In this document: piece after piece, positions 46,991-64,000 of the stretch
Layout: every line of letters starts with the position of its first letter
Position numbering within the stretch: position 1 is the first letter of the stretch
The notes under the pieces: generated by a model
Seen by the model: the letters and a program-made list of their open reading frames with translations, nothing else
The model's database searches: none
What the model was told of the DNA's origin: nothing
Made by a program: the position numbers and the translations under genes
NCBI RefSeq assembly: GCF_019175385.1
Contig: NC_083337.1
Coordinates: forward strand, 161,585,713-161,649,712
Direction of reading: 5' to 3'
From: Lycium barbarum
Lineage: Eukaryota > Streptophyta > Magnoliopsida > Solanales > Solanaceae
DNA length: 64,000 bases

Positions 46991-47761
46991 ATCATAAACG
47001 GTGCCAATTTAAAAATAAAAAACTTTGCGTAGGATATCAGATAGGTTTATTTGGCCTCCTTAGTTCAGCATTGAGAGTAGGTGTAATGTGTACAGGCATT
47101 GGCCAGTTGTGCAGAAATCATTTTTGTGTACTGGAGGAAATAGTGGTGTATTTTTTCCAAAGAGATTTAAGACTTATGATTTTTGGTCAGCGATATGTAA
47201 GGGAACTTGCCCACAAACTCCAGCTTTGATAAAGCTAAAGTTCCCTCTCATCTATTCGAGTAAATAACTTAACTATAATCAATTATGTTGCAAAGTCATT
47301 TAACTTTATTTTGTATCAGTAAAATCACTCAACTTACGATTTTTTTTCCTTATAAAATCACTCAATCAAATTTATCATTAAAAATTGTCTTTATTTTCAG
47401 AAATTATGTATAAGCGGATGATTCCAATTTGTACCCAACTTGGTTTTATTGCAAATTAACTTCTTGTATTTTGTTCTAAGAGGGTCGATTGATATTCTAT
47501 TTTTTTCCTCCATCTAATGGATAATCTATTTGCAAAAGTAATTCTGGTCCCATTGTTTCCCAACAAATTCTATGTAAACGTAGTTATAATATATATTTTC
47601 CAGTAATTTTTTTATACTACTATCCTGTGATCGGCAATTTTGTTATGGCTTCCTTTTTAAAATGCCTAAGTTGTTCGAGAACAATTCAAGTGATAAGTAC
47701 TCGAGAAATTGTGCCAGTCGAACTCAGTTCACATATATTGTCATATTGAGAAAAAAAAAAA
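46991..47761. other. No feature recognised
   Basis: AT-rich spacer between two MITEs. No gene visible. Confidence 0.4.
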
Positions 47762-47763
47762 TA

Positions 47764-48034
47764 CTCCATTCGTTTCAATTTATGTGAACCTTTTCGGAGT
47801 ACGAGGGTCAAACTTTATAACTTTATAACTTTGACTTTAAATTTTGACATAGATTTTTTAAGTTTGTAAAAATATTTTTTTTATATATTTAGAAACTACA
47901 TGAAAGGTACTATAAGTCATGATAATTTATAATTCAAATAACTTAGAAAAAATATAAGGAAAACGAGGTCAAAGAACCACCTCGAAGACTCTCAAATAGT
48001 AAAGGGTTCACATAAATTGAAACAGAGGGAATAG
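47764..48034. mobile_element. Stowaway-like MITE
   Basis: Begins CTCCATTCGTTTCAATTTATG next to TA and ends with its complement CATAAATTGAAACAGAGGG. About 270 bp, related to 29727-29990. Confidence 0.8.
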
Positions 48035-48108
48035 GAGATACGGGGTGTAAATAAACAATTCCTTTTCTTGACGTCCTTAGACTCATATTTCAATACGAAT
48101 GGATCAAA

Positions 48109-51100
48109 CTAACTGTTATATCCCGCGTTTTATGCAATTGGACAATTCAATACAATCGCGGGAAGACAACAAGCAAGACCATAATTTTTATTTTGTTAAG
48201 CATACGAGTTGCTTATGAGAAATTTTGAAGTGGGAATAATGAGAAAGGTTAAGGGCATAAAGGGAAGTTGCAATATGACTCGTGGAAATATGGAGGACGA
48301 CGAAGGGCAAATTTGGAAAGTTCGAAAATAATTTGTATGAAATGCAAGACACAAAAAAAAAAAAAAAAGTGGGCTCGGTCATTGGATATTTGGCCGTCCA
48401 CTACTTGGTGGGCTTAAGCCCACTTGGAATTTTATGAGTCAAAATAAAAAGATGACCAAGTCATCTTTTCATTGAACTCTCTAGAATTTTCAAGAAAATA
48501 AAGAACAAGAAGTGAGGAGAAACTTCTCCATAGGCCACGGCCAAGTGCTAAAATTTCCTAGAAAATTGATAAAAATTTCTCAAAAATCACTTCTTACCAA
48601 TTCAAGGGGTCCCTAGCAAGGTGGAGTAATCTTTGAAGCAAGAAAAACACATTTTTATGCAAGTTGTGGATTCTAGTCAAGTGGAGAATTGAGGGAAAAG
48701 GTAAGGTTTAATTTTTTTTATGCTATGGAGGCTTGTGCATGTTGTAGTGTATGAAAATGAATGGAGTTCATGAAGAACATGAACATATAGAGGTGGTGGT
48801 CGTGAGGTGTATATTCTATGTATAGCCGTGTGTGTGTTGTGTTATGTTGTGTGTTGGTTATTGTTGTAAAGTATAGAAAATATGGAAATCCATGGAAATA
48901 TGTATATGGGGTGTGTTGGCCGAATGGTGTAGGGTATGGAAAGGTGTGGTGAATTAATTTTATTTAGTATTGTAATTGTTGTTATGGTAAGTTCCATGAT
49001 GTAAAATAAGGATTTAATGGTTAAGGAGTGAATTTGTGTTGATTATGGATTCTAGATTGCTAAGGGAAAGCTTAATGAGCTTAATGAAGTATTGGTAGTT
49101 GAAAGCTTGTTTTAGAAGATTATGTAAATGGAATGTTATGTTCTTGCATGTATGAAATATAATGATATTGGTATGATGTCGTTGGAATGTATACTATAAG
49201 GGTGTTATTGTGTTCATTGAAGTCGGAAGGTTTTGGAGAAAGTGGTAAATTGAGATTATGTGTATTGAATGAAATGTGTGAATTGCTAGTGTGATTGTTG
49301 AATTTATATTGATGGTTTGGCCGGGTTTGAATTCCCGGGTTGTTGTCGATTGAAAACTTGCTAGGTAAATGTTGAGGATGGTGTATTTACAGAGGAAATG
49401 CTGCCGAAATTTCGGTAGCCAAGTGTTTCCTTAAGATTCTAACTCTAAGTGTCCTAATGAGAGTTTTGGTAAAAATGACCAATTTGCAGATTTTGATGGG
49501 ATTGCAACGTGAATTTGGAGTAGCAAAAGGAGCGGAAAGAGGTATGTAAGGCTTCACCCTTCTTTCTATGGCATGTCTTAGGGGTAATAAGTCGGGCACG
49601 AGCCTCGTGGGCAACCCTATTCCCCGGAACCCGCACCTAAAGTTTTCTCCTTTTTGTTCAATAGAATTGAACTAGAAAGTGTGCCAATTGTTGGAAAAAC
49701 CTCCTACACCCTTAGAACTTGTATAAATGGGACCCGATTACCCTAAGACCCTCACAAGTAACGCTATGACACGTAACATATGTAAATCGTATACGCTACT
49801 CCATCCGGCCCGAGGTGGGCCCGTTACTCTCGGATTTTCCTGTAGCCTTGGCTGGCTTACTTGAAGTGAATCCAAAGGGGACCTTGGATCCCGATCTCGT
49901 TACCAAATGACAAGTACTATGACTACTCTAACGAGAATGTTTCTATGATGATAATGTTAGACAAGAGAATGTACCTATGATAAGTACGACCGGAACGATT
50001 CTACGACTAATATTTTTAAGCTAAGGATTCAATGTGAATATGAAATTGATAAACTATTTTTGGATCGTATTTATATTCCCTAGCTCTAACTTTATTTTCT
50101 AAGACTCCAAAGCCTATGACTATCATCTATGATGCCCGCGATTTCATTCTACGGTTACTGTAATACTATTCTCCGTTGATAGTCTCGCCTTAAAATACTC
50201 GTCCCTTCAAGGTGAGACAAAGCGATCACAAGTACTCCATAATGTAATCGGAGGTTGCCGACTTTATGTCACTCCGATGGGCGTAACTTTCCTTGGACTC
50301 CCGTGCATGCTGGTTATATGATACAGGTATATGCGTATAGATATGTATATGTATATAAGATAAGTAATTGTATATAGGACATGTATATGTATAAGAGAGA
50401 GGTAAATGTACATGTATATGTATATGGGGAAAGGGGAAGGGCCACTGTTATATCACCACCTGATTCAGCTGGATTTCATCCTGGACGCGGGATGCCGGGA
50501 CGCGGGATATGGGAGAGCCGTACGCGGCGTCTGTATATATATGATGTATGATATATATGATATGATGTGTTGGGACACCGTTGGGGAGGGGGGTTGGGAG
50601 AGCCGATGTATTCGGCGTCTGTAAATGTGAGTAAAAGATACCGGTTACTGAATTGTACTGTTTTCTGTATACGAGAATAAGGGACACCGTGTTCTGAAAA
50701 AGGGGCAATGCTATGACATGATACGCTATGCCAAGATATACTATGATATGAGATGCTACGACATGACGTGATACGACACACTATGATAGAGCAGCACATA
50801 ATATGATAAAATATGACACGATATAAATCCTATTTTCTGTGTCTACGAGAAAGAAATGTCTCAAAGAGAAAAGGACAAGCCTACATGATAGCCGGCCTGA
50901 AACAGAGGCCTTCCCACGTACAGGTTACTTTCCTGCCCCGTTATATGTCCTATGACTCCATGATATTGTTAATCGTACTCTATGTTACTGTTTATATTAT
51001 CTTTTATGCCTTACATACTCGGTACACTATTCGTACTGACGTCCCTTCTTGTGGACGCTGCGTTTCATGCCGCGCAGGTCAGCAGACAGGTGGACGTGAT

Positions 51101-51498
51101 CCTTAGAAGCTCTACCAGCCACACTTGACAGCGCTCCAGTTGTTTCGGAGCCTCACTCCAGCGGTACTATTTTGTGTATGTACATTCGGGCACGACAGTA
51201 CTCGGCCCTTTCTATGTATAAGTGTACTATGTCTAGAGGCTCGTAGACAGATATGCACAGTCAGCTATGTACAGTTAGATGTATTGTATTTTGAATTGTT
51301 CGCGTCCCGGTATAACGCGATAGCGGAAAGCTTACTACTTATGTTTACGGTGACGCTGCTAATGTTAAGGTTCAGAAAAAAAAAATATGGCTCTGTTTAC
51401 ACGGCTTGCTAAGAGGTAAAGGTATTATGATAGATAAGGAGTGCTCGGTACAAGTATCGGGTACTCGTCACGGCCCCTAGTCAGGTCGTGACACTAAC
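48109..51498 (+). mobile_element. Tekay/Del-type solo LTR with 5-bp target duplication
   Basis: LTR 48114-51493 (3380 bp) begins TGTTATATCCCGCG and ends GTCAGGTCGTGACA, flanked by CTAAC at 48109-48113 and 51494-51498. No gag-pol is present between the termini. The ends are of the same type as the solo LTR at 7844-10973 but the orientation is opposite. Short open frames inside (for example around 50400-51400) lie in repetitive ATGATATGA-like sequence and have no recognisable homology. Confidence 0.9.
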
Positions 51499-51517
51499 AA
51501 CAACTAGCCTCTCTGTA

Positions 51518-54500
51518 TCAATTGTCACACCCCCTTTTTTAACCCCGGAGAGTTAGAAGTATGACGTACGACATATTGGAGATTCCTATTTTTTGTTATG
51601 TGTTTTAAGGAGTCGCCACCTAATTATTTATGGTGAATTGGGACACCTAAAGTTTATTAAAGTTATTAGGTTTAAAGTTAACTGTATTTAAGGTCTGCGA
51701 AACTTAAGATTCTAGGTAAGGGTTCAATTAGTCTAAAGGGAAGGTATTAGGCATCCTTTAAGACCCATTAACAATGGTTAACCGACCGGACTTATGATTA
51801 GTTAGGCTAAGGGTAGATGTAATATTTAAATATTTAAGAAAATATCTTGTAAGTATTGTTAAAGTTATTTAAAATGAAACTTATAGAAAATAGTAGTCGC
51901 ATAAAAGAGTTTAGTTAAAAATAAACTAAAAGAAGCAGGATATGTAATGTTTACATGTATTTGGAGAAAAAATGAGTTATGCCGACTCATAAAATAAAAA
52001 AAAAAAGCTATTGTAAAATTAATATTAAATAATTTTTAAAAGTTTCATAGAAAGACTATTAGTTTAATGTGTATTATACGAATGTTGTGTTTAAACAAAC
52101 ATATATTTCAAGTGTTTGGAAAGAAACTAAAGTGAAAGAGTTATCTGTTAAATTAGTTTGCTCTTTTATTCCTTAGATTAAGCTAATCGCTAGTGTAAAA
52201 TTTGTGATGCTCTGGAAACATATCTGTCTTTCTAACTAACAGATGACAAACTTATGAGGACAATTAAACTCCGTTTAATTTAAGATCTAAATTCGCTAAT
52301 TGAGACATCCTAATATAAAGAGGCTCGGTTAGAATAAGCAGTTAAATAATTATCACAATCACTCAGCTAGATAAAATGTCAGTCACACCAGACACATAAC
52401 AAGCATCAAAAAATAAAAATGAGATGACTAAAGCTACATTTGACTACCATAAGAGTAAAGTTTTCAATGGTCTGCCGTTTGGCTAACCACTCTCTTTGTT
52501 CTCTGGTCGGATGAAGGTCGAGGGAATGAGAGCCGAATAGCAAGACACGTGCAAAGTTCAAATGCCGTATAGTCTCAAAATGAGACTGTTCGGATAATGA
52601 GTCTTTATGAAGACTCCATTGCGCTCCGAGGTGTACATGTAAAAAGAAAGATAAAGATTAGCATAAAATTATCATATGATAACTCAACAGATTTCACTAG
52701 AACGCGTACGAAAGAAATGAATCTTGACGATACTATGAAATATCAGCTTATAAATAGGCTAAAGCTCCAACTTAAAGCCAATTCATACCAAACAAAAGGG
52801 CTGCTGCCGTTAAACAACAGCTGAACCATATATTTCTCACCAAGCCAAATTCCCAAGATAAGAGTGTATATCAATCATTAGTCTCAAAATTTAGTAATCA
52901 AACTTAACTACTTCAATCGGCATTTTTCGACAGAACAGGACTAGTATGCAATGGATAAACAAGGCTAAGCGTGTATAGTATACTGGTCATACATATATAT
53001 ACACATAATCAATATGGTATACTTGGCAATATAAGAATCACAAAATTGAATATGCAATAACGCGACGGATCTGATCAAAGTGGCGACTGCACAGCTTGAA
53101 CATGCTATGACTGATCCTCAAAATGCAGCAGTAAAGATAACAAAATGCAAACAGCAGCTTCAGTCCAAAGAATATGACAACAAAGATTAGAAATGAGGAA
53201 AACTAAGAGGTCACCACCATACTGTTCCAAATGCTGCGATTCAGTTTATGTTCAGAAAGAACACAAGGAAACCACAACAGTTTGGAACTTATAAGTCAGT
53301 TCCATTTGCAGTGGGTAATACAAAATCAACTCATCAGTGGTTCCTTAGATTCATAAAGAAGGAAAGAACAACAACTAACAGAGGAAACAATTCTATGGCA
53401 ACACTATGTAGTTTAAAAAGCAGCAAATAACAATGTTCTGCCCTAGATTTCCAGCAACAAATAACTGATTTTAAAGGCAGAAATAATTGGTTCACGCCCT
53501 AACACAATAGTTTAAATTTAGCAACAATGCAGCAGTCTTTTAGTTCTAAACACTGACTCAAATAAACCCTTTAAACACTCTGTTTTCCTCTTAATCTCAG
53601 CTAAAAGTCCAGGCCATAAATGGCTAATCTCATTTAAGGACAAACCAAAGAACCATAAAATGAATAATCAGCTCTAAATAAAACACAAACCAAACAACAA
53701 ACTGAGTAGGACGATAGGGCTGCATCATGGTCAACTAGCACATTCAACAGAAGTGAAATAGCCAAGACAAATCATGTAGAAATCACTATACAGAACAGAT
53801 GAGTTCAAAGACAATTAAAAAAAATGTGGGTATGAGCAGGAGGGAATGCACAAGTGCATACATATGAAATTCATATCAAAAGACTTTAATAACACCAAAC
53901 AGTAATAACCAATCAAACACATACTCCTTTGAAGGGCAAAGAGGGATAATAACAACAGCTGTAGGCAAAGCAAAAGGGGAGATATAACTAAACTGTAAAC
54001 TCTTTGAAACCATGAAGTTTCAAACAGGAACATCACCTAACGCACAAATGGTTCCACCGACACTGAACTAATGCAGAAAACAGTAAATAAAAATCACAGT
54101 TGCATCATCATTCTCAAACTGAAGTCACAACTTAACAGAGAGTAAGAGCATAGAAATTAAGAACATGATAAGTGTTTCACCCGTAAGCCCTCTCCTAGGT
54201 TTCTTGAACTATTCTTTATTGCTTAGAAGATTACTTCAGTTCAATTACCTTCTCAGTGATCATACAGGACAGTAAAGGTTGTTTAGCCTTAGCATGCTTT
54301 CCTTCTAACTATTAAAAACACGAGACGACTTCCTCGTGTCCATCCAGTTAGCAGAAAAGTATATCAAATCTCTTAACGACACATATCAACTAGAAACAAA
54401 GACCTTTGTCTATTAGTGTTAATCTGAACATTGCTCTAAGATGTGATCACATGGCTTAACATGAGCACCAAGGAAGAAATCCAAACAGAGATGAAGCTAG

Positions 54501-56008
54501 TTAAAAACTGCCTAAAACTAAGCCATAAATCTGAGAGACGGTGAAAAATGCAGTGAAAGTCAGGCAAAGTAATGAAACAACAGCCTACTCAACAGAAACG
54601 AGATACAGATTTTGAGTAAATGCAAACCATCAGTATGCCTATGTACTACTTCAACAAACTGAAGACCCGGGAAACAAAATCGATGTAGAAACATGAAAGG
54701 CAAACTATTCATCCTATATTTATGCATAGCAATATAAGATAAACCAACCAACAAACTAATCTAACCAAGGAACTACTCATGCTCATCGACATCGTTTCGG
54801 ATAAAAATTCAAAAGACTAAACTTTAAATTCCAGCTTCAGCCAAACACTTCAAATTCGAAAAAGGAAATAAACTTCAACAAATGTATCTTATACTTAGCA
54901 TGTGTATTCATATTCACAGAATCATATTAATCAATAGAAAGCAACAAAGGCTGCAAACAATACATTTTGTACTACGTAGGAATTTGTCTTAACAGCAACG
55001 AATCAACAAAAAATGGAAATAGGGATAAGGATTTTACCTGTTGTAGGTACAGTGAACAGGGTACGGTGGTCGTGAATCTATGCTCGAACTCGAACGAACC
55101 CGATTAAAGTAATTAAAACGAAGAACTAAAAAATAGAGTAATTGTCGGTTGTTCTTGTTCTTCAAGGTGCAAGCTTTACGTTTTTTTTTGTAGGGAGATT
55201 TTTCATTTTCCCCGATCTTCCCCCCTTTTAAGCCTCAATTCGCCACAGATTTATAAGGTTTCGTTTGGTTCAAGAGAAGAGAGAGAGGAGCGTATGAAAG
55301 AGAGGGAGTGGGGAACAAGGCGACAGGAGAGTGGGGGAGACAAAAGAATGTGAGGAGCATGAGTGGAGATGGCAGGGAAAAGGAAGAGGAGGAGCGGGAA
55401 TGAAGGAAAAGGGAGAGGCGGCTAGGGTTAGAGAGGGAGAAGAAGGAGAAAGGGAAAGAGAAAGGAGAAAATAAAAAATGAGGGGCGGCTGAGGGTTTTA
55501 GGTTTTTAGGGAAAAATTGGGATTGGTCCGGGTCGGGTAGAAATTAAATTGGGCTGGTCCGTTTGGGCTGGCCTATTAATTTTAAATATGGATTGAGAAT
55601 GTGGGTTGGGTATAAAAATGTGGGTTGTTTGTTTGGGTAGGAAATAATATTGTATCTGTATTCTAAACCATTAATTAGCTGAAAATTGTTGGCCATTCCT
55701 CCGCTATTTAATTATCTTCGGGCTTCTAAGTTAATGACTGGTATAATATATATTATGTAAAGACAATAAATAATTAATATGTAAAAAATAGATATTTTAT
55801 AAAGTGTTGTCTCGTAACTAATTTAATGATTCCAAAACGATGACGAACATTTAAAATTTGTGATACAGTAATGCTCGATATGTTTAAAAATAAGAGTAGT
55901 GAAAATAATAAAAAAGTGAAAATAAAGTGTTTAGCTCGTCAGTAAATTTAGACGTCCGAGTGAATAAAATTAAATAAAGGAGGGACAAAATTGGGTGTCA
56001 ACATCAAT
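51518..56008 (-). mobile_element. Ogre/Tat-like solo LTR with 5-bp target duplication
   Basis: LTR 51523-56003 (4481 bp). On the minus strand it begins TGTTGACACCCAATTTTG (56003) and ends GGGGGTGTGACA (51523), flanked by TCAAT at 51518-51522 and 56004-56008. It shares its terminal bases, the GGAGTCGCCACC block near 51610 and a GAGAGA-rich purine tract (about 55270-55480) with the LTR at 3768-6118. No primer site or coding region adjoins either end, so it is a recombination product of a full element. Confidence 0.9.
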
Positions 56009-57126
56009 CTATTTGGTAGTATAATTTGAATCCGCACGGAATTACAAAAGAATTGATTTTTTTTTTTAAAGTTGCGGTCTTAAAATATCGTAACATTCGT
56101 GGTAATATTTTTTTAAAGAAAACTTGTGACATTAACTAAGACATAAAATGTATATGACTATAAAAATTTCTTTTTAAAGATAAAATGAGAAGTGTAAAAT
56201 TAATCGTTTCAAATTATAAAATGTGTCATCTTTTTTAAACTAAATTAATAAGTAAATGAAACGGAGAGGAGTACTTAACAATTGATAATTGAATATTATT
56301 TTTTAATAAGGAAATTGATCTTTAAATTTCTAATTGACTCTATTAATAGTAATAAGAAATAAACATATATCCAAATCATATGACAATGTATTTGTAGCAC
56401 TATTTCTTTGAGGAAAATAATCGTTTACCATCTCAAAATGGATGGAGACACAAAAAAAAAATGAAAGAGAGATTAAAAAAGAATTGGTCCAAAAAGTTAC
56501 ACAATATTTGCAACTTTCAAGTATTCCATTTCCGGTGCTAAAAGATGAAATAGACTAAAAGAAAGAATTGATCCAAAAGAATTCCCAGTATTTGCAACTT
56601 CCAAGTATTCCTTTTCCAGGGCTATAAACAATAGAATAAGGAATATACAATAACAATATACCCGGTATATTTTTTTTAAATGAAGTTTGGGGAATAAAGT
56701 ATACGTATACCTTACCTTATCGTACCGTGAGAGATAAAAGAGATTATTTGCGATAGATTTAGAAGCCATCGCAAATTACAATAGAAAGCGTAATACAATA
56801 ATCCAAATACAAGATACAATATACAGCAACTGAAATTGAAAGGCAAATAGAATCAATAAATAAATAAATAAAAGAAAGAAGAAGAGAAAAACAGAAAAGA
56901 AGCTCAGAAAAGTTGCAGAAACAAAAGAAAAACAACGCTACCTTTCTTTGTCTTTCATTTTTCTGCATCTCTTTTGTTTCTCAAATTGATCATCAAATAA
57001 CTTTAAAGTTTCTCAGATCACCAAATTACAGTTACATAATAGCTTCTCTTACTTGGATCTTTTACATATCACTATCCAATTTCATCTGATTCACTTTTGT
57101 TGAAAGAAAAAAAGAGAAAAGGTGTA
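56009..57126. other. Upstream region of the ARFB1 gene
   Basis: AT-rich. A diverged direct repeat of about 86 bp (56477-56640; core TATTTGCAACTT(T/C)CAAGTATTCC) is the only structure. From about 56940 the sequence becomes CT-rich (CTTTCTTTGTCTTTC), as in many plant 5' UTRs. No clear TATA box was found. Confidence 0.5.
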
Positions 57127-62857
<5,731 letters not shown>

Positions 62858-63250
62858 TTGATCAGGTCTACAACTTAGCCTTTATGTCTTCAAGATTGTT
62901 GCAGTCATCCGTAACCTGTTGATCTGACTTTCATTTGCTTTTGCAGGCTTACTAAGAACAACCTATTTTGAGGGACAAAGCTGAATGTCCTGCCATCTGT
63001 AAATTGGAACACCTGAACTCTCATCGAACATTTTTACTTGTTCTTTCGGGTCTGTGCTTTTGTGCAGCGGAATACAATAGGCACTTGATTCCTGGCCTAG
63101 GGTGAGGCTTGAATTTTTGATTCTGTTGTATTCATATGGGCCTTGCAATTGGTCTTCCACGTACACTACAATTGTGTCTGTTGATACCTACTGTAGTATT
63201 TTAAGTATGTATACTTCCACATCAAATAGTTGATTGTTGATCTCCCTAAC
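62858..63250 (+). other. 3' UTR of ARFB1 with a possible intron
   Basis: Following the TGA, a donor (CAG/GTCTAC at 62866) and an acceptor (TTTTGCAG at 62946) flank a T-rich 81-bp stretch, suggesting a spliced 3' UTR. The transcript end is not defined by sequence. Confidence 0.45.
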
Positions 63251-64000
63251 AAGCATGCCAAATCGATCCACCCTGCTGCGTGAAATGCTTGTTCCTATAG
63301 ATGGAGCTTATCATTCCTGTTTTTGCCTCTAAGCATGTGTGCTTGTGGAACTGTTTATCTACAAGGAAACATATGGTATCAAGTGAGACAATGTCTTTCT
63401 ACTTCGATGAAAAGAGTCCTTTTTCCCCTCCACTAAACCTTTTAGGTTAAGGTTTATGATCCCATTATGCTTTCATGGAAGACTCCACATATACTGAAAT
63501 CGGCAGTTCTCAATTGCATTGCTTTGGTGGTACATGGAATATGGTTTTATCATTGAAATAATGTTTCTGATAATATTATTGAAAGGATCACTTGAAGGGT
63601 GTTTAAATCTTGATGCAAGGTGAAACACTTTAGGTACCAAAACGTTAATGTTTCAGTGTTATGGGGGACACTGTCTTAAAGAGGTGAACACAAAATATAA
63701 CCTACGTTTGTTGTTCATGTATTCTCATGTACATACACTTAAAGAAGGGCAACACAAACAAGAAGTGCAACTGTCAAAATATATTATTGCAAACTTTACA
63801 TTTTACAAGAAACTTAAAATGATTTTGACTTATTTGATATGGCTCTTTAGTATTTCGAGGAATTGTTTATAGGATTGAGAGGCTGTTCACATGTGGACAT
63901 CTTTTTCCTTAGCAATGTAATAATACTCATTTGATTTCTGCCGAGCAATAATACTAGATAATCTGGCAAAAGTTAAATTAAAAGGGAAGGCAGCCAAAAG
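63251..64000. other. No feature recognised at the right edge
   Basis: AT-rich, no conserved frame, RNA or repeat terminus seen. Confidence 0.4.

Noticed and set aside
50406..51412. Several open frames within the Tekay solo LTR
   Set aside because: They overlap on both strands, are partly simple ATGATA-type repeats, and LTRs of this family are non-coding.

Overview
This is a nuclear window from a flowering plant, most probably a member of the Solanaceae. The reasons are intron-containing genes with GT/AG junctions, an intron-containing tRNA-Tyr, SINEs of the SolS/TS type, and very large Ogre/Tat-like and Tekay-like LTRs of the kind common in that family. The species cannot be fixed from the sequence alone. 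Most of the 64 kb is mobile DNA, dead or dying, arranged in nested layers.

Layout: 1-6118 holds an opposing LTR end, a TCCACG-rich minisatellite and the 5' part of an Ogre/Tat-like element on the minus strand (tRNA primer site 3747-3764, LTR 3768-6118). 6119-7650 is the 5' half of a gag-only Ty1/copia derivative. 7807-11186 is a small copia solo LTR split by a 3.1 kb Tekay-type solo LTR. These insertions end about 300 bp upstream of the first gene. 11488-14883 is a five-exon gene for a BPA1-like RRM protein with a 12-residue repeat tail. A tRNA-Tyr (15940-16025), a 1.14 kb inverted-repeat element with a 9-bp target duplication (16217-17356) and a one-exon fasciclin-like arabinogalactan protein gene (18326-19054) follow.

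19.1-42.9 kb holds no gene I can support. It contains a duplicated segment (about 22.13-23.3 kb and 24.13-28.8 kb) whose second copy carries a broken LINE, a C-only tract, MITEs, a 3.5-4 kb direct tandem duplication (32451-36493 and 36497-39990), a 2.4 kb foldback structure and two short recent tandem duplications. At 43005-43534 lies a frameshifted first-exon copy of the ERAD ubiquitin ligase gene HRD1. 44-56 kb is again mobile DNA: a copia 3' LTR, a truncated SINE, two MITEs and two neighbouring solo LTRs 29 bp apart, each with a perfect 5-bp target duplication.

The right end holds an intact six-exon ADP-ribosylation factor gene of the ARFB1 type (57127-62857) with a 3.1 kb first intron carrying about four copies of a roughly 330-bp repeat.

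The genes do not form a pathway or operon; they are ordinary independent plant loci. I found no sign of an undescribed molecular system. The most informative material is the insertion history (exact target duplications, a paralogous empty site for the LINE), the repeat tail of the BPA1-like protein, and the repeat-filled intron of ARFB1.
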